Below are positions 1 through 6,666 of a DNA stretch of 10,924 nucleotides, piece by piece (positions within the stretch are counted from its first letter, which is position 1; each line of letters begins with the position of its first letter). Position numbers and translations under genes: made by a program. Source of the stretch: Desulfovibrio sp. (GTDB taxonomy: Bacteria; Desulfobacterota; Desulfovibrionia; Desulfovibrionales; Desulfovibrionaceae); the NCBI GenBank assembly GCA_031270875.1, contig JAISXC010000059.1:1-10924 (forward strand), written 5' to 3'. The notes under the pieces were generated by a model. The model worked only from the letters and a program-made list of their open reading frames with translations. It was not told the DNA's origin and did not search any database.

Positions 1-100
1 GCTGGAGTTCAACTACCAGTACACCAACAACAACTCGACAAGCGACCTGTACGACTACAAACAGCACCACGTCAGCGCCGGCCTGGCCTGGAGCTTCTGA
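1..100 (+). CDS. C-terminal end of an outer-membrane beta-barrel protein (partial)
   Basis: The frame starting at base 2 is open from the window edge to a TGA at 98-100 and encodes 32 residues that end in the pattern Y-D-Y-K-Q-H-H-V-S-A-G-L-A-W-S-F. Alternating polar and hydrophobic residues with a terminal aromatic Phe are the hallmark of the last strand of an outer-membrane beta-barrel, where the terminal Phe helps recognition by the BAM assembly machinery. The fragment resembles the ends of putative beta-barrel porin proteins of deltaproteobacteria, but it is too short to name a family. The gene enters from the left and converges on the M16 peptidase gene. What it transports or anchors cannot be told from this piece. 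Confidence 0.7.
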   Translation, partial: LEFNYQYTNNNSTSDLYDYKQHHVSAGLAWSF

Positions 101-264
101 ACCCCGTTCACCGGAGGGAGCGTTATGTTTTACCCCAATTCTTCGCTCAACGGCGGGATCGCGTCGCGCTTGTTTTGATACCCGGGGCATGAATTCAGTT
201 TTCATCCCACCTTCGTCAGAAAAGTGTCTGGAGTTTGTTTTGGCGAACAGGGGACTCCCGATGG
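101..264. other. Convergent intergenic region with a 17-codon mini-ORF
   Basis: This gap separates the beta-barrel gene from the convergent M16 gene. It contains a GGAGG Shine-Dalgarno sequence (113-117), seven bases before an ATG at 125. That ATG opens a 17-codon plus-strand frame (125-178) encoding MFYPNSSLNGGIASRLF. The peptide has no recognisable domain and may be a chance ORF or the stump of a decayed gene. No hairpin followed by a T-run is visible for either neighbour, so termination of both genes is unexplained. Confidence 0.4.
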
Positions 265-276
265 TCAATTCGGGAG
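255..276 (-). other. Inverted repeat across the M16 stop codon
   Basis: CTCCCGA (255-261) and TCGGGAG (270-276) form a perfect 7-bp stem with an 8-base loop. The TGA stop codon of the M16 gene (minus strand, bases 265-267) lies in the loop. No U-tract follows on the minus strand, so this is not a canonical intrinsic terminator. It could be a weak 3'-end structure or chance. Confidence 0.3.
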
Positions 277-2892
277 CAGGCGTACTTCATACCCATCATC
301 CGCGGTCAAATACCGTTTTGCCACGGTTTGAATGTCCAAGGGAGACAAGGTCGCGGCCCGCGCGATCAGTTCTTTGTGAAACTCCGCGGGATAATCCAGA
401 ACAGCGTCCGTTGCGGCCTCACCCGCACGCGAGGCGAGGCTTTGGCGTTCCCTGAGATAATTCCCCAAAAGTTGGTTGCCGGCGGCTTTGAGCAGTTTTT
501 CCGGCAGGGGCTTGGTCCGCAGATCTTCCACTGTTTTGGCGAATCCCTGTCTGGCCTGCTCGATCTTGTCCGGGACGGTACCGATGTACAGGGCCAGAAA
601 ACCGGCCTCCGGCATGGTGCGGTAAAAGGCGGTGACGGAATAGCCAAGGCCCTGCCCGTCCCTCAGCGCGGAAAACAAAAGCCCGCTCTGGCCGGACAGG
701 ATGGTTTGCAGGAGCATCAGGGCGGGAGCGTCGCGATGCGTTAACGGAACGGCTTTGAATATCCGGAGTAAATGCGCCTGGTTGCGGCCCGGCAGATTGA
801 GAGCGAGATTGCGTTCCTTCCCCCAGGCCGGCGCTGTGACGGAGAATGTGGATTTTCCGGTTGCGGGCAGATTTTTGGCCATCGCGAGGACAGCGCTTCT
901 GTCAAAGTCCCCGGCGATGGAAAGCACCCACGGTTGTGATATCTGGCGCTTCCAGAACGCGCGGATGTCGTCTCCGCCAAAGCGGTCCAGATTTTGCGGA
1001 GTGCCCAGGCCGTCAAAGCCGTAAGCGTGGTTTCCGGAAAAGAGAAACGGATTCAGCTTTGCGAAAAGATAGGCCATCGGCATGTCTTCGCGCTGTCGGA
1101 TGGCGGATTTCATGGTGTTTGCCTCGCGGCGGATTTCCCCTTCCTCAAAGCGCGGTTTGTTCAGCATGTCGTTCAGCATGGCGAAATAGTCGGTCTGAAA
1201 GCGCGACGGTCCGGTCAGCGACAGGCTGAACGTCTGCAATCCCGCCTTGGCGCTCACAGAGGCGGCGCGTTGCGAAAAAAAGCGGTGAAAGCCCGGCGCG
1301 TCGTAATCGGCGCAGCCGTCCGTGAGAGCGCGCGCCGCCAGTCCGGCAAGGCCCTGGTTCTGCGCGTCCGTCAGGGCATTGCCGCCCGGCATTGCCAAAT
1401 TGAGGGAAATGTAGGGCACCGTGCTGTCCGGAATAAAAATAACGGTGCCTCCGTTGTCCAAGGTCAGCGTCTCGCGTTTTCCCGTCCGCGGCTGATCCGT
1501 TTTGCCGGCCTGGGCGGCCTCTGCGGTTGGCCAGTTTTCATTCAGCATCCCGTCCAGGTCGGGGAGTTCCGCATCCTGGGGAGCCAGTATGCGCAGGCGC
1601 GCCCGTTCGGGACTGATCCAGTCGCCGATGGCGCGCCGCAGGCGATTCATGTCCGCCGTCCGCAGGGCGAAACGCATATTGCGCTCGGCCTGTTCCCCGC
1701 CCAGAACAAAACGGACTGTTCCGCGCCATGAGGCGAGGCCGCTCAATGTTTCTGCGGCCCTGTCCATATCGTCCTCCAGATTGAAAGCGGCGCGGGCGAT
1801 GTCCTCATGGTCGAAACCCGCCGTCTTGAGAGCGGCCAGATCTTTTGTAAACTCAATCCAGAAGGGTGCGACTTTCTCCGCGTCCAGGCGCACGGTGACG
1901 GTCAGAAGCCCCGCGCGCTCAAAGCTCATATTGTGCACGGAGATACTGTCAACCAGTTGTTTTTCATATTTGTATTTACGGTAAAACTGTGAGGTTTCGT
2001 CCCCGCCGAGCAGATGGGCGAGCACGTCAAGGTCGGCGGAGCGCAGATCGCGCAGTCCGGGCACGGGAAAAGCGATTCCCATGTATGCTTTTTTCCAGGG
2101 GCCTTTTGTTACGGCGACACGCGGCCCCCCCTGGGCATCCGCCGGATTTGTCTCCCGGGGCGCGGGCAGGGCGCCGCTGTTTTCCAGCCCTCCGAACAGC
2201 TTTTCCGCGTGGGCCAGAACCGCATCCGGATCAATGTCCCCGGCCACCAGCAGCATCATGTTTTGTGGCTGGTACCAAAGTGTTGTATATGTTCTGAGGT
2301 CTTCCACCGTGACGGCCCGGACGCTGTCCCTGAAACCGATAATCGGACGGCTGTAGGCTGTGTTGCGCAGGCCGGCCGTCTGAAGGTCTTCAAAAAGCCT
2401 GCGTGCCGGGGAGTCTTCTCCGATTTCCATTTCAGAAATGACGACCTCTTTTTCCTTTTCCAGTTCCTCCGGATCAAGCGTTGCCTGAAAAGCCATGTCC
2501 TTTACGACATCCATGCCGGTGCGCCAATGCGCCGCGGGCATGTCCGTGATATACGTTGTTTTGTCAAAGCCGGTCGTGGCGTTGATGTAGCCCCCCAATT
2601 CCTCAACCTCGCGGGCGGCCTGCCCTTTGGGGCGATGGTCGGTACCCTTGAAAACCATGTGTTCCAAAAGATGGCTGATGCCCGCCTGCGCCGCCGTCTC
2701 GCTGGCGGAGCCGGTGTTCACGTAAAGCCGGGTACAGACCAGGGGGAAACGGGCATCCTTGACAAGATATACCGCAAGTCCGTTGGGCAGACGTGTCAGA
2801 CGCTCCTCATCGGCAAGGGCAGGCTGTGATTTCGCCAGGGCGGTCAGAACGCAAAAAAGGATCAACCACGTGTGCAAGACGGATCGGGGCAT
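265..2892 (-). CDS. Secreted M16 family zinc metallopeptidase (pitrilysin/processing-peptidase type)
   Basis: The 875-residue protein begins with a signal peptide of about 27 residues (basic start, hydrophobic stretch WLILFCVLTALA, likely cut after ALA before DEE), so it should act in the periplasm or at the envelope. The inverted zinc motif HLLEH is at residues 74-78 and the third zinc ligand is probably E154 in VVISEME, about 75 residues later, as expected for M16. The layout fits an active M16 N-terminal half (roughly 30-460) joined to an inactive half (roughly 470-875) without an HxxEH motif. The second half keeps the R-D-G-Q-G-L-G-Y-S-V stretch that resembles the family's substrate-binding Arg/Tyr region. 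A GAGAGG ribosome site lies upstream of the ATG. The gene starts 32 bp after the DHH phosphoesterase gene on the same strand, probably as the second cistron. Family members degrade short peptides; the substrate here is unknown. Confidence 0.93.
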   Translation of the reverse strand: MPRSVLHTWLILFCVLTALAKSQPALADEERLTRLPNGLAVYLVKDARFPLVCTRLYVNTGSASETAAQAGISHLLEHMVFKGTDHRPKGQAAREVEELGGYINATTGFDKTTYITDMPAAHWRTGMDVVKDMAFQATLDPEELEKEKEVVISEMEIGEDSPARRLFEDLQTAGLRNTAYSRPIIGFRDSVRAVTVEDLRTYTTLWYQPQNMMLLVAGDIDPDAVLAHAEKLFGGLENSGALPAPRETNPADAQGGPRVAVTKGPWKKAYMGIAFPVPGLRDLRSADLDVLAHLLGGDETSQFYRKYKYEKQLVDSISVHNMSFERAGLLTVTVRLDAEKVAPFWIEFTKDLAALKTAGFDHEDIARAAFNLEDDMDRAAETLSGLASWRGTVRFVLGGEQAERNMRFALRTADMNRLRRAIGDWISPERARLRILAPQDAELPDLDGMLNENWPTAEAAQAGKTDQPRTGKRETLTLDNGGTVIFIPDSTVPYISLNLAMPGGNALTDAQNQGLAGLAARALTDGCADYDAPGFHRFFSQRAASVSAKAGLQTFSLSLTGPSRFQTDYFAMLNDMLNKPRFEEGEIRREANTMKSAIRQREDMPMAYLFAKLNPFLFSGNHAYGFDGLGTPQNLDRFGGDDIRAFWKRQISQPWVLSIAGDFDRSAVLAMAKNLPATGKSTFSVTAPAWGKERNLALNLPGRNQAHLLRIFKAVPLTHRDAPALMLLQTILSGQSGLLFSALRDGQGLGYSVTAFYRTMPEAGFLALYIGTVPDKIEQARQGFAKTVEDLRTKPLPEKLLKAAGNQLLGNYLRERQSLASRAGEAATDAVLDYPAEFHKELIARAATLSPLDIQTVAKRYLTADDGYEVRLLPN

Positions 2893-2924
2893 GGAAAAGA
2901 CCTCTCAAAGACAGGGACGAGAAT

Positions 2925-3851
2925 CTACGCGCTGAGTCTGGCCGTCAGCTCGGCCAGTGTTTTTCCCGCCTGTTCGTTGGAAACCTGACAAGTGCCGGCG
3001 GCGGGATGTCCACCACCGCCGTATGCCAGCATTACCTCACCGATGTCGACGGGGTCGGAACGGTCCAGAATGGATCTGCCTGCGGCGAAAACCGTATTTT
3101 GCTGTTTCAGCCCCCAGAGGACGTGCATGGAGATGCTGCACCGGGGGAAAAGGGCATAGATCATGAAGCGGTTTGTGCACCAGATCGGATCCTCATTGCG
3201 CAGGTCCAGCACGACAAGCTTGCCGTGGACAGCGGCGCAACGCCGGATTTGCCCGATGGCCTTCGGCTGCTGCTCGAAATACAGGTCAACGCGCTCCTTT
3301 ACGTCCGGCAGTTCAAGAATCTGCTCTATGGAATGCGTGCGGCAGGCATCAATCAGTTGCATCATCAGATCGTAATTGCTGATGCGGAACTGGCGGAAAC
3401 GCCCGAGGCCCGTGCGCGGATCCATGACATAGTTGAGCAGGGTCCAGCGATCAGGGTGGAGGATATCCTCTTTGGAATAGCCGGCCGAGTCGGCCTGATC
3501 CACGGCCAGCATCAGTTCAGGGGGAACTTTTGGAAAAATTCCGGCTCCGCCGTAGTACTCGTAAACAACCCTGGCGGCGGAAGGGGCTTTGGGGTCGATG
3601 ATGTGGTTATCCGGGCGCGCGCCGGCATTGCGCACCGTCTCTGAAAGATGATGGTCAAAAACAAGATGGGCCGCGCCGGCGTAAGGAAGATTTGTGGTAA
3701 TGTCGTTTTCCGAGATTTCAATTTTGCCGTCCTGCATGTCCTTGGGATGGACAAATTTGATGCTTTCCAGCATATCCAGTTCCTTCAGCAGCACAGCGCA
3801 GACAAGACCGTCAAAATCACTCCTGGTTACAAGACGAAACTTCCGTGGCAT
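2925..3851 (-). CDS. DHH/DHHA1 family phosphoesterase (exopolyphosphatase-like)
   Basis: This 308-residue cytosolic protein carries the DHH phosphoesterase layout. Motif I is TRSDFDG (residues 9-15, metal-binding Asp12 and Asp14), the signature FDHH is at 65-68, a further Asp-containing motif is AVDQADS (116-122), and the C-terminal DHHA1 glycine motif GGGGHPAAGTC spans 278-288. Family members hydrolyse phosphodiester or phosphoanhydride bonds using manganese; known substrates include nano-RNA, pAp, cyclic dinucleotides and short polyphosphate. Motif I lacks the His seen in NrnA-type nanoRNases, so the protein sits nearer the exopolyphosphatase-like group often annotated in deltaproteobacteria, and its substrate is not settled by sequence. 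The start is supported by a GGGAGG ribosome site a few bases upstream of the ATG. It is the first gene of a probable two-gene unit with the M16 peptidase and is divergent from ppiB. Confidence 0.9.
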   Translation of the reverse strand: MPRKFRLVTRSDFDGLVCAVLLKELDMLESIKFVHPKDMQDGKIEISENDITTNLPYAGAAHLVFDHHLSETVRNAGARPDNHIIDPKAPSAARVVYEYYGGAGIFPKVPPELMLAVDQADSAGYSKEDILHPDRWTLLNYVMDPRTGLGRFRQFRISNYDLMMQLIDACRTHSIEQILELPDVKERVDLYFEQQPKAIGQIRRCAAVHGKLVVLDLRNEDPIWCTNRFMIYALFPRCSISMHVLWGLKQQNTVFAAGRSILDRSDPVDIGEVMLAYGGGGHPAAGTCQVSNEQAGKTLAELTARLSA

Positions 3852-4191
3852 GGCGCCTCCCTTTTGATTACGTGGCCTTGGTTATTATCAACAAAGTATG
3901 CGGGCATATTGTAACGCGCGGCCCTGAGCCGGGGCAGCGCAATGAGCGCAAACCAAAATATACCACTTGCCGTCAATCCGCAACAGCAAAAGAGTCGCCG
4001 TGAGCCGGACAGCTCCGGGCGCCGGGCACGCTCCGGATTTGTATTTCTGAACACGACATGCCGGCTTTCCGGGTATTGTATTCCCCTTCCCTCCGGCGTA
4101 TGGTGAAAAAACAGACGGTTTCCGTTCTTTGATCCTCCGGGAGAGAACCGGCGCGGAACCGCCAGGGATGAAATATTGACAAGGAGCGGCC
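3852..4191. promoter_or_regulatory. Divergent promoter region between the DHH phosphoesterase gene and ppiB
   Basis: No convincing gene is seen in these 340 bases; short frames here lack support and partly lie antisense to ppiB. For ppiB, TTGTAT (4076-4081), a 17-base spacer and TATGGT (4099-4104) form a weak sigma-70-like promoter that would give a leader of about 80 bases. For the DHH gene on the minus strand, GATAAT (complement of 3884-3889) is a possible -10, with only a poor -35 about 18 bases upstream. Between them lies a perfect palindrome TATGC-GG-GCATA (3897-3908). A GC-rich stretch at 3998-4042 (CCGG-containing direct and inverted repeats) may fold. All promoter assignments are by eye and weak. 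Confidence 0.35.
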
Positions 4192-4701
4192 ATGTCGGAC
4201 AACCCCATGATTTTGCTGGAAACCACCTCAGGAGATGTCCTGTTGGAGCTTTTTTCGGACAAGGCGCCGAAAACCGTTGAAAATTTTTTACAATATGTGG
4301 ATGACGGTTTTTACCGAAATACGATTTTTCACCGCGTTATTCCGGGATTCATGATTCAGGGAGGCGGCCTGTCCGCCCGTATGGAGGAAAAATCCACCAA
4401 TGCCTCGGTTGAAAACGAGGCAAACAATGGCCTTGCAAATGAGCGCGGAACAATAGCCATGGCTCGAACCGGCGAACCGCACAGCGCGACCGCCCAGTTT
4501 TTCATCAATCTCAAAGACAACGGCTTTCTCAATCATGCCGCTCCCACGCCTGAGGGATGGGGATACTGCGTTTTCGGCAAGGTTGTTGAAGGAATGGACG
4601 TTGTGGATAAAATCGCCGGGGTGAAAACAAAATCCCGGGGCGTCCACGAAAACGTCCCGGTGGACATGGTTCTGATCACAGGCGCAAGCCGTTTTGAGTA
4701 A
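4192..4701 (+). CDS. ppiB: Cyclophilin-type peptidyl-prolyl cis-trans isomerase B
   Basis: The 169-residue protein catalyses cis-trans isomerisation of peptide bonds before proline and aids protein folding. It has no signal peptide, so it is the cytosolic PpiB type. The cyclophilin core is clear: [14 protein letters not shown] (46-59), with the catalytic Arg48 and pocket residues Phe53, Met54 and Gln56, then [16 protein letters not shown] (91-106) with Gln102 and Phe104, then GWGYCVFG (122-129). As in E. coli PpiB, the position of human CypA Trp121 appears to be Phe (Phe112), which goes with weak cyclosporin binding. Length matches the family. An AAGGAG ribosome site (4181-4186) lies five bases before the ATG, which favours this start over the Met at codon 6. 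The gene ends with tandem TAA stops 16 bp before the DinB-like gene, so the two are likely cotranscribed. Confidence 0.95.
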   Translation: MSDNPMILLETTSGDVLLELFSDKAPKTVENFLQYVDDGFYRNTIFHRVIPGFMIQGGGLSARMEEKSTNASVENEANNGLANERGTIAMARTGEPHSATAQFFINLKDNGFLNHAAPTPEGWGYCVFGKVVEGMDVVDKIAGVKTKSRGVHENVPVDMVLITGASRFE

Positions 4702-4706
4702 TAATC

Positions 4707-4714
4707 AAGGAGGG
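4707..4714 (+). promoter_or_regulatory. Ribosome binding site that fixes the start of the DinB-like gene
   Basis: AAGGAGGG lies just upstream of the ATG at 4718. A longer reading of the same frame could begin at a TTG at 4694, overlapping the end of ppiB, but that codon has no Shine-Dalgarno sequence before it. The ATG at 4718 is therefore preferred, though the spacing is slightly short. Confidence 0.75.
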
Positions 4715-4717
4715 CAT

Positions 4718-5197
4718 ATGCCACGCGAAATCGTACAGGCCGCGCAAGGGCCGTTTGAGCGCTCGTTCAGTCTGCTGATGGAGTACATGGACGTTTGCCC
4801 GGAAGACATATGGGTGGAAAAGAACGGCGGCTGGCCCGTCTGGCAGCAGATCGCGCATATCTTCTGGGTATTGGATTTCTTTGTGTGCGGCGATGGGGAA
4901 TCCATGCTGCCCGCGCCGTTTGACACGGATGTCGCCCGTTTCAAGGCGCAGGGAGACGCGGTTGTCGGCAAGGACGCCATAAGAAAATACGCGGTTGCCG
5001 TGAAATCCCGCGTGGATGCCTGGCTCGCGCGTTTGACGGATGCCGGCCTGAGCGGGACAAACGCCGCATTGTCGAAGAAAATCGGCCGGGATCTGTCGCA
5101 TGCGGCGACAGTCGTCATGCTGGCCTCGCATACCGGCTATCATCTGGGATCCTGCGATGCGGCCTTGCGTGATCACGGACTCGCGGGCGTGTTCTGA
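4718..5197 (+). CDS. DinB-superfamily protein (putative metal-binding four-helix protein)
   Basis: With the ATG at 4718 the product has 159 residues, typical for the DinB/YfiT fold. The metal-binding His triad of this fold is visible: His47 in WQQIAHIFW, then His138 and His142 in ASHTGYHLG, the usual spacing of one His near the end of helix 2 and an HxxxH on helix 3. Aromatic residues around the first His (W42, F49, W50, F54, F55) are also typical. Members include thiol-dependent transferases that use bacillithiol or mycothiol, and many damage-inducible or uncharacterised proteins. No specific activity can be assigned here. There is no signal peptide, so it is cytosolic. It follows ppiB after 16 bp and is probably in one operon with it. 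It converges on ackA. Confidence 0.8.
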   Translation: MPREIVQAAQGPFERSFSLLMEYMDVCPEDIWVEKNGGWPVWQQIAHIFWVLDFFVCGDGESMLPAPFDTDVARFKAQGDAVVGKDAIRKYAVAVKSRVDAWLARLTDAGLSGTNAALSKKIGRDLSHAATVVMLASHTGYHLGSCDAALRDHGLAGVF

Positions 5198-5245
5198 CAA
5201 TCCGTTTCGCGGAATCCGCGCCAGGGTCGCGCATGCGCCACGGCG

Positions 5246-5286
5246 CAGGGGCAAATCCCGGGCCGGCTGCGCGGGATTTGCCCCTG
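5246..5286. terminator. Perfect 15-bp inverted repeat between convergent genes
   Basis: CAGGGGCAAATCCCG (5246-5260) and its exact reverse complement (5272-5286) enclose an 11-base loop. Outer arms AGGGTC (5223-5228) and GACCCT (5293-5298) add a second tier that reaches the ackA stop codon. The element sits between the DinB-like gene and ackA, so it could end or protect both transcripts. It lacks a T-run on either side, so it is not a canonical Rho-independent terminator; a bidirectional 3'-end stabiliser or weak terminator is the likeliest role. Confidence 0.6.
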
Positions 5287-5297
5287 GGGCCTGACCC

Positions 5298-6506
5298 TCA
5301 CTTGTCTATCAGATCCTTTGTCGCCATTGCGATCTGCAATTCCTCGTTCGTGGGAATGATCAATACCGGAATTTTGCTGTCCGGCGTGGAGATCGTCCGC
5401 GCGCCTGGTTTGCGCGTGTTGTTTTCCGCCTTGTCCAGTTTTATGCCGAAAGCTTCCATGCCTTCGCACACCGCGGCGCGCATGATGCCGTCATTTTCGC
5501 CAATGCCGGCCGTAAAGACCACGGCGTCAGTTTTGCCCTCCAAAAGAACCAGATATGAGCCGAGAATCTTTTTGACGCTGCGGACAAGCATTTTGAACGC
5601 CAGGGCCGCCCGTTTGTCGCCCGCTTCAATCCGGCTGTGCACATCGCGCATGTCTGTATATCCGCACAGGCCAAGCAGGCCGGACTGCTTGTTCATCAGG
5701 GCGTCGATTTCGGAGGCCGACAGACCTTTTTTCTCCATGACAAAGGGCACGATGGCCGGATCAATGCTGCCGCAGCGGGTGCCCATGATAAGGCCTTCCA
5801 GCGGCGTCAGACCCATGCTCGTGTCGAAACACCTGCCGTTTTTCACGCACGTCATGGACGAACCATTGCCGAGATGCATGGTGACGGAGCAAATATCCTT
5901 GAGGGCCTTGCCGAGGTATTCCGCCGTCCTGCCGGCGATGTATTTGTGAGACGTGCCGTGAAAGCCGTAGCGGCGCACTCTGAGTTCCTCATACAAATGG
6001 TAAGGCAAGGCGTACATATAGGCTTCCTCGGGAATGCCCATGCCGAATTCCGTGTCGAAGACCGCGACGTTCGGCACGCCGGGAAAAAGTTTTTCCGCCA
6101 CCTCAATGCCCGTGAGATTGGCGGGATTGTGCAGCGGGCTGAACAAAAAGCACTCGCGTATGATGTCTTTGACGCGCTGGGTCACCAATACGGGGGCGGT
6201 AATCTCCTCGCCGCCGTGCACCACGCGGTGGCCTATGGCGGCGATCTCGCTCCTGTTTCTGATGACGCCCGCTGTGGGATCAGTCAAGAGCGCAATGACC
6301 TCTTCCATGCTTTCCACATGAGTGGGAAAAGGGTGTTCACGCACAATCTTTTCTTCCCTGCCGTCTTTGTATGTTCTGTGCGTGAGGCAGCCCATCCGCG
6401 CGCCGATGCGCTCAACCAGCCCTGAACCGAGCAGGCTTTGCGTGTTCATTTCCAGAAGCTGATATTTGCAGGAGGACGAACCCGCGTTAATGACCAGAAT
6501 TTTCAT
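5298..6506 (-). CDS. ackA: Acetate kinase
   Basis: The 402-residue enzyme transfers phosphate from acetyl phosphate to ADP, giving acetate and ATP by substrate-level phosphorylation in the cytosol. The ASKHA-fold signatures are present: VINAGSSSCKYQL at the start (Asn7), GHRVVHGG with Arg94, LHNPANL with His126, VFDTEF with catalytic Asp151, RRYGFHGTSHKY with His183, Arg244 in MGTRCGS, FTAGIGEN with Glu337, and PTNEE with Glu388/389. Length fits the family. An AAGGAAGG ribosome site (complement of 6511-6518) precedes the ATG. It lies 160 bp downstream of pta on the same strand, and the gap is filled with strong secondary structure. One oddity: after Asp151-Thr the usual A-F-H-Q-T-M-P stretch reads E-F-G-M-G-I-P (153-159), so the commonly conserved His is Gly. 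All other catalytic positions look intact, so the enzyme is expected to be active. Confidence 0.96.
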   Translation of the reverse strand: MKILVINAGSSSCKYQLLEMNTQSLLGSGLVERIGARMGCLTHRTYKDGREEKIVREHPFPTHVESMEEVIALLTDPTAGVIRNRSEIAAIGHRVVHGGEEITAPVLVTQRVKDIIRECFLFSPLHNPANLTGIEVAEKLFPGVPNVAVFDTEFGMGIPEEAYMYALPYHLYEELRVRRYGFHGTSHKYIAGRTAEYLGKALKDICSVTMHLGNGSSMTCVKNGRCFDTSMGLTPLEGLIMGTRCGSIDPAIVPFVMEKKGLSASEIDALMNKQSGLLGLCGYTDMRDVHSRIEAGDKRAALAFKMLVRSVKKILGSYLVLLEGKTDAVVFTAGIGENDGIMRAAVCEGMEAFGIKLDKAENNTRKPGARTISTPDSKIPVLIIPTNEELQIAMATKDLIDK

Positions 6507-6534
6507 GACGCCTTCCTTTGAATGGGTTTCTCTT

Positions 6535-6650
6535 CAGAGCATTTCACACTTGAAATGCTCTGCAAGGATTTGCCTGCAAATCCTTGCCGCGAGATTGTCG
6601 CAAGGCGAATTCACTTCGCCGTCAAGCGACAATCTCAAGCGTAAAATGCT
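6535..6650 (-). repeat. Three-hairpin structured element between pta and ackA
   Basis: Almost the whole pta-ackA gap is inverted repeats. Hairpin A: CAGAGCATTTCA (6535-6546) pairs with 6551-6562, a 12-bp stem with a 4-base loop. Hairpin B: GCAAGGATTTG (6562-6572) pairs with 6577-6587, an 11-bp stem with a 4-base loop. Hairpin C: GAGATTGTCGC (6591-6601) pairs with 6626-6636, enclosing an inner 6-bp stem (6604-6609 with 6615-6620). In addition, the outer ends AGCATTTCACACTT (6538-6551) and AAGCGTAAAATGCT (6637-6650) are inverted repeats matching at 12 of 14 positions. In RNA read from the minus strand, the sense strand of pta-ackA, both mismatches become G-U wobbles. The outer stem competes with hairpin A. 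It may be a mobile REP/MITE-like repeat or a transcribed regulatory structure; no U-tract is present. Confidence 0.75.
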
Positions 6651-6666
6651 ATAATTGCAGCGCCGC

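Noticed and set aside
2014..2829. A 271-codon plus-strand open frame
   Set aside because: It is antisense to the well-supported M16 peptidase gene, matches no family I recognise, and is of the kind expected opposite GC-rich genes.
2793..3644. A 283-codon plus-strand open frame
   Set aside because: It is antisense to the end of the DHH phosphoesterase gene and the start of the M16 gene, and has no recognisable domain.
3888..4262. A 124-codon minus-strand frame in the divergent intergenic region
   Set aside because: It begins antisense to the start of ppiB, crosses that gene's ribosome site and promoter region, and shows no protein family features.
4694..4717. TTG start that would add eight residues to the DinB-like protein
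   Set aside because: It overlaps the ppiB end and has no ribosome site, while the ATG at 4718 has a strong one.
6535..6650. Reading the pta-ackA hairpins as a CRISPR array
   Set aside because: The three stems differ in sequence, and there are no regular repeat and spacer units.
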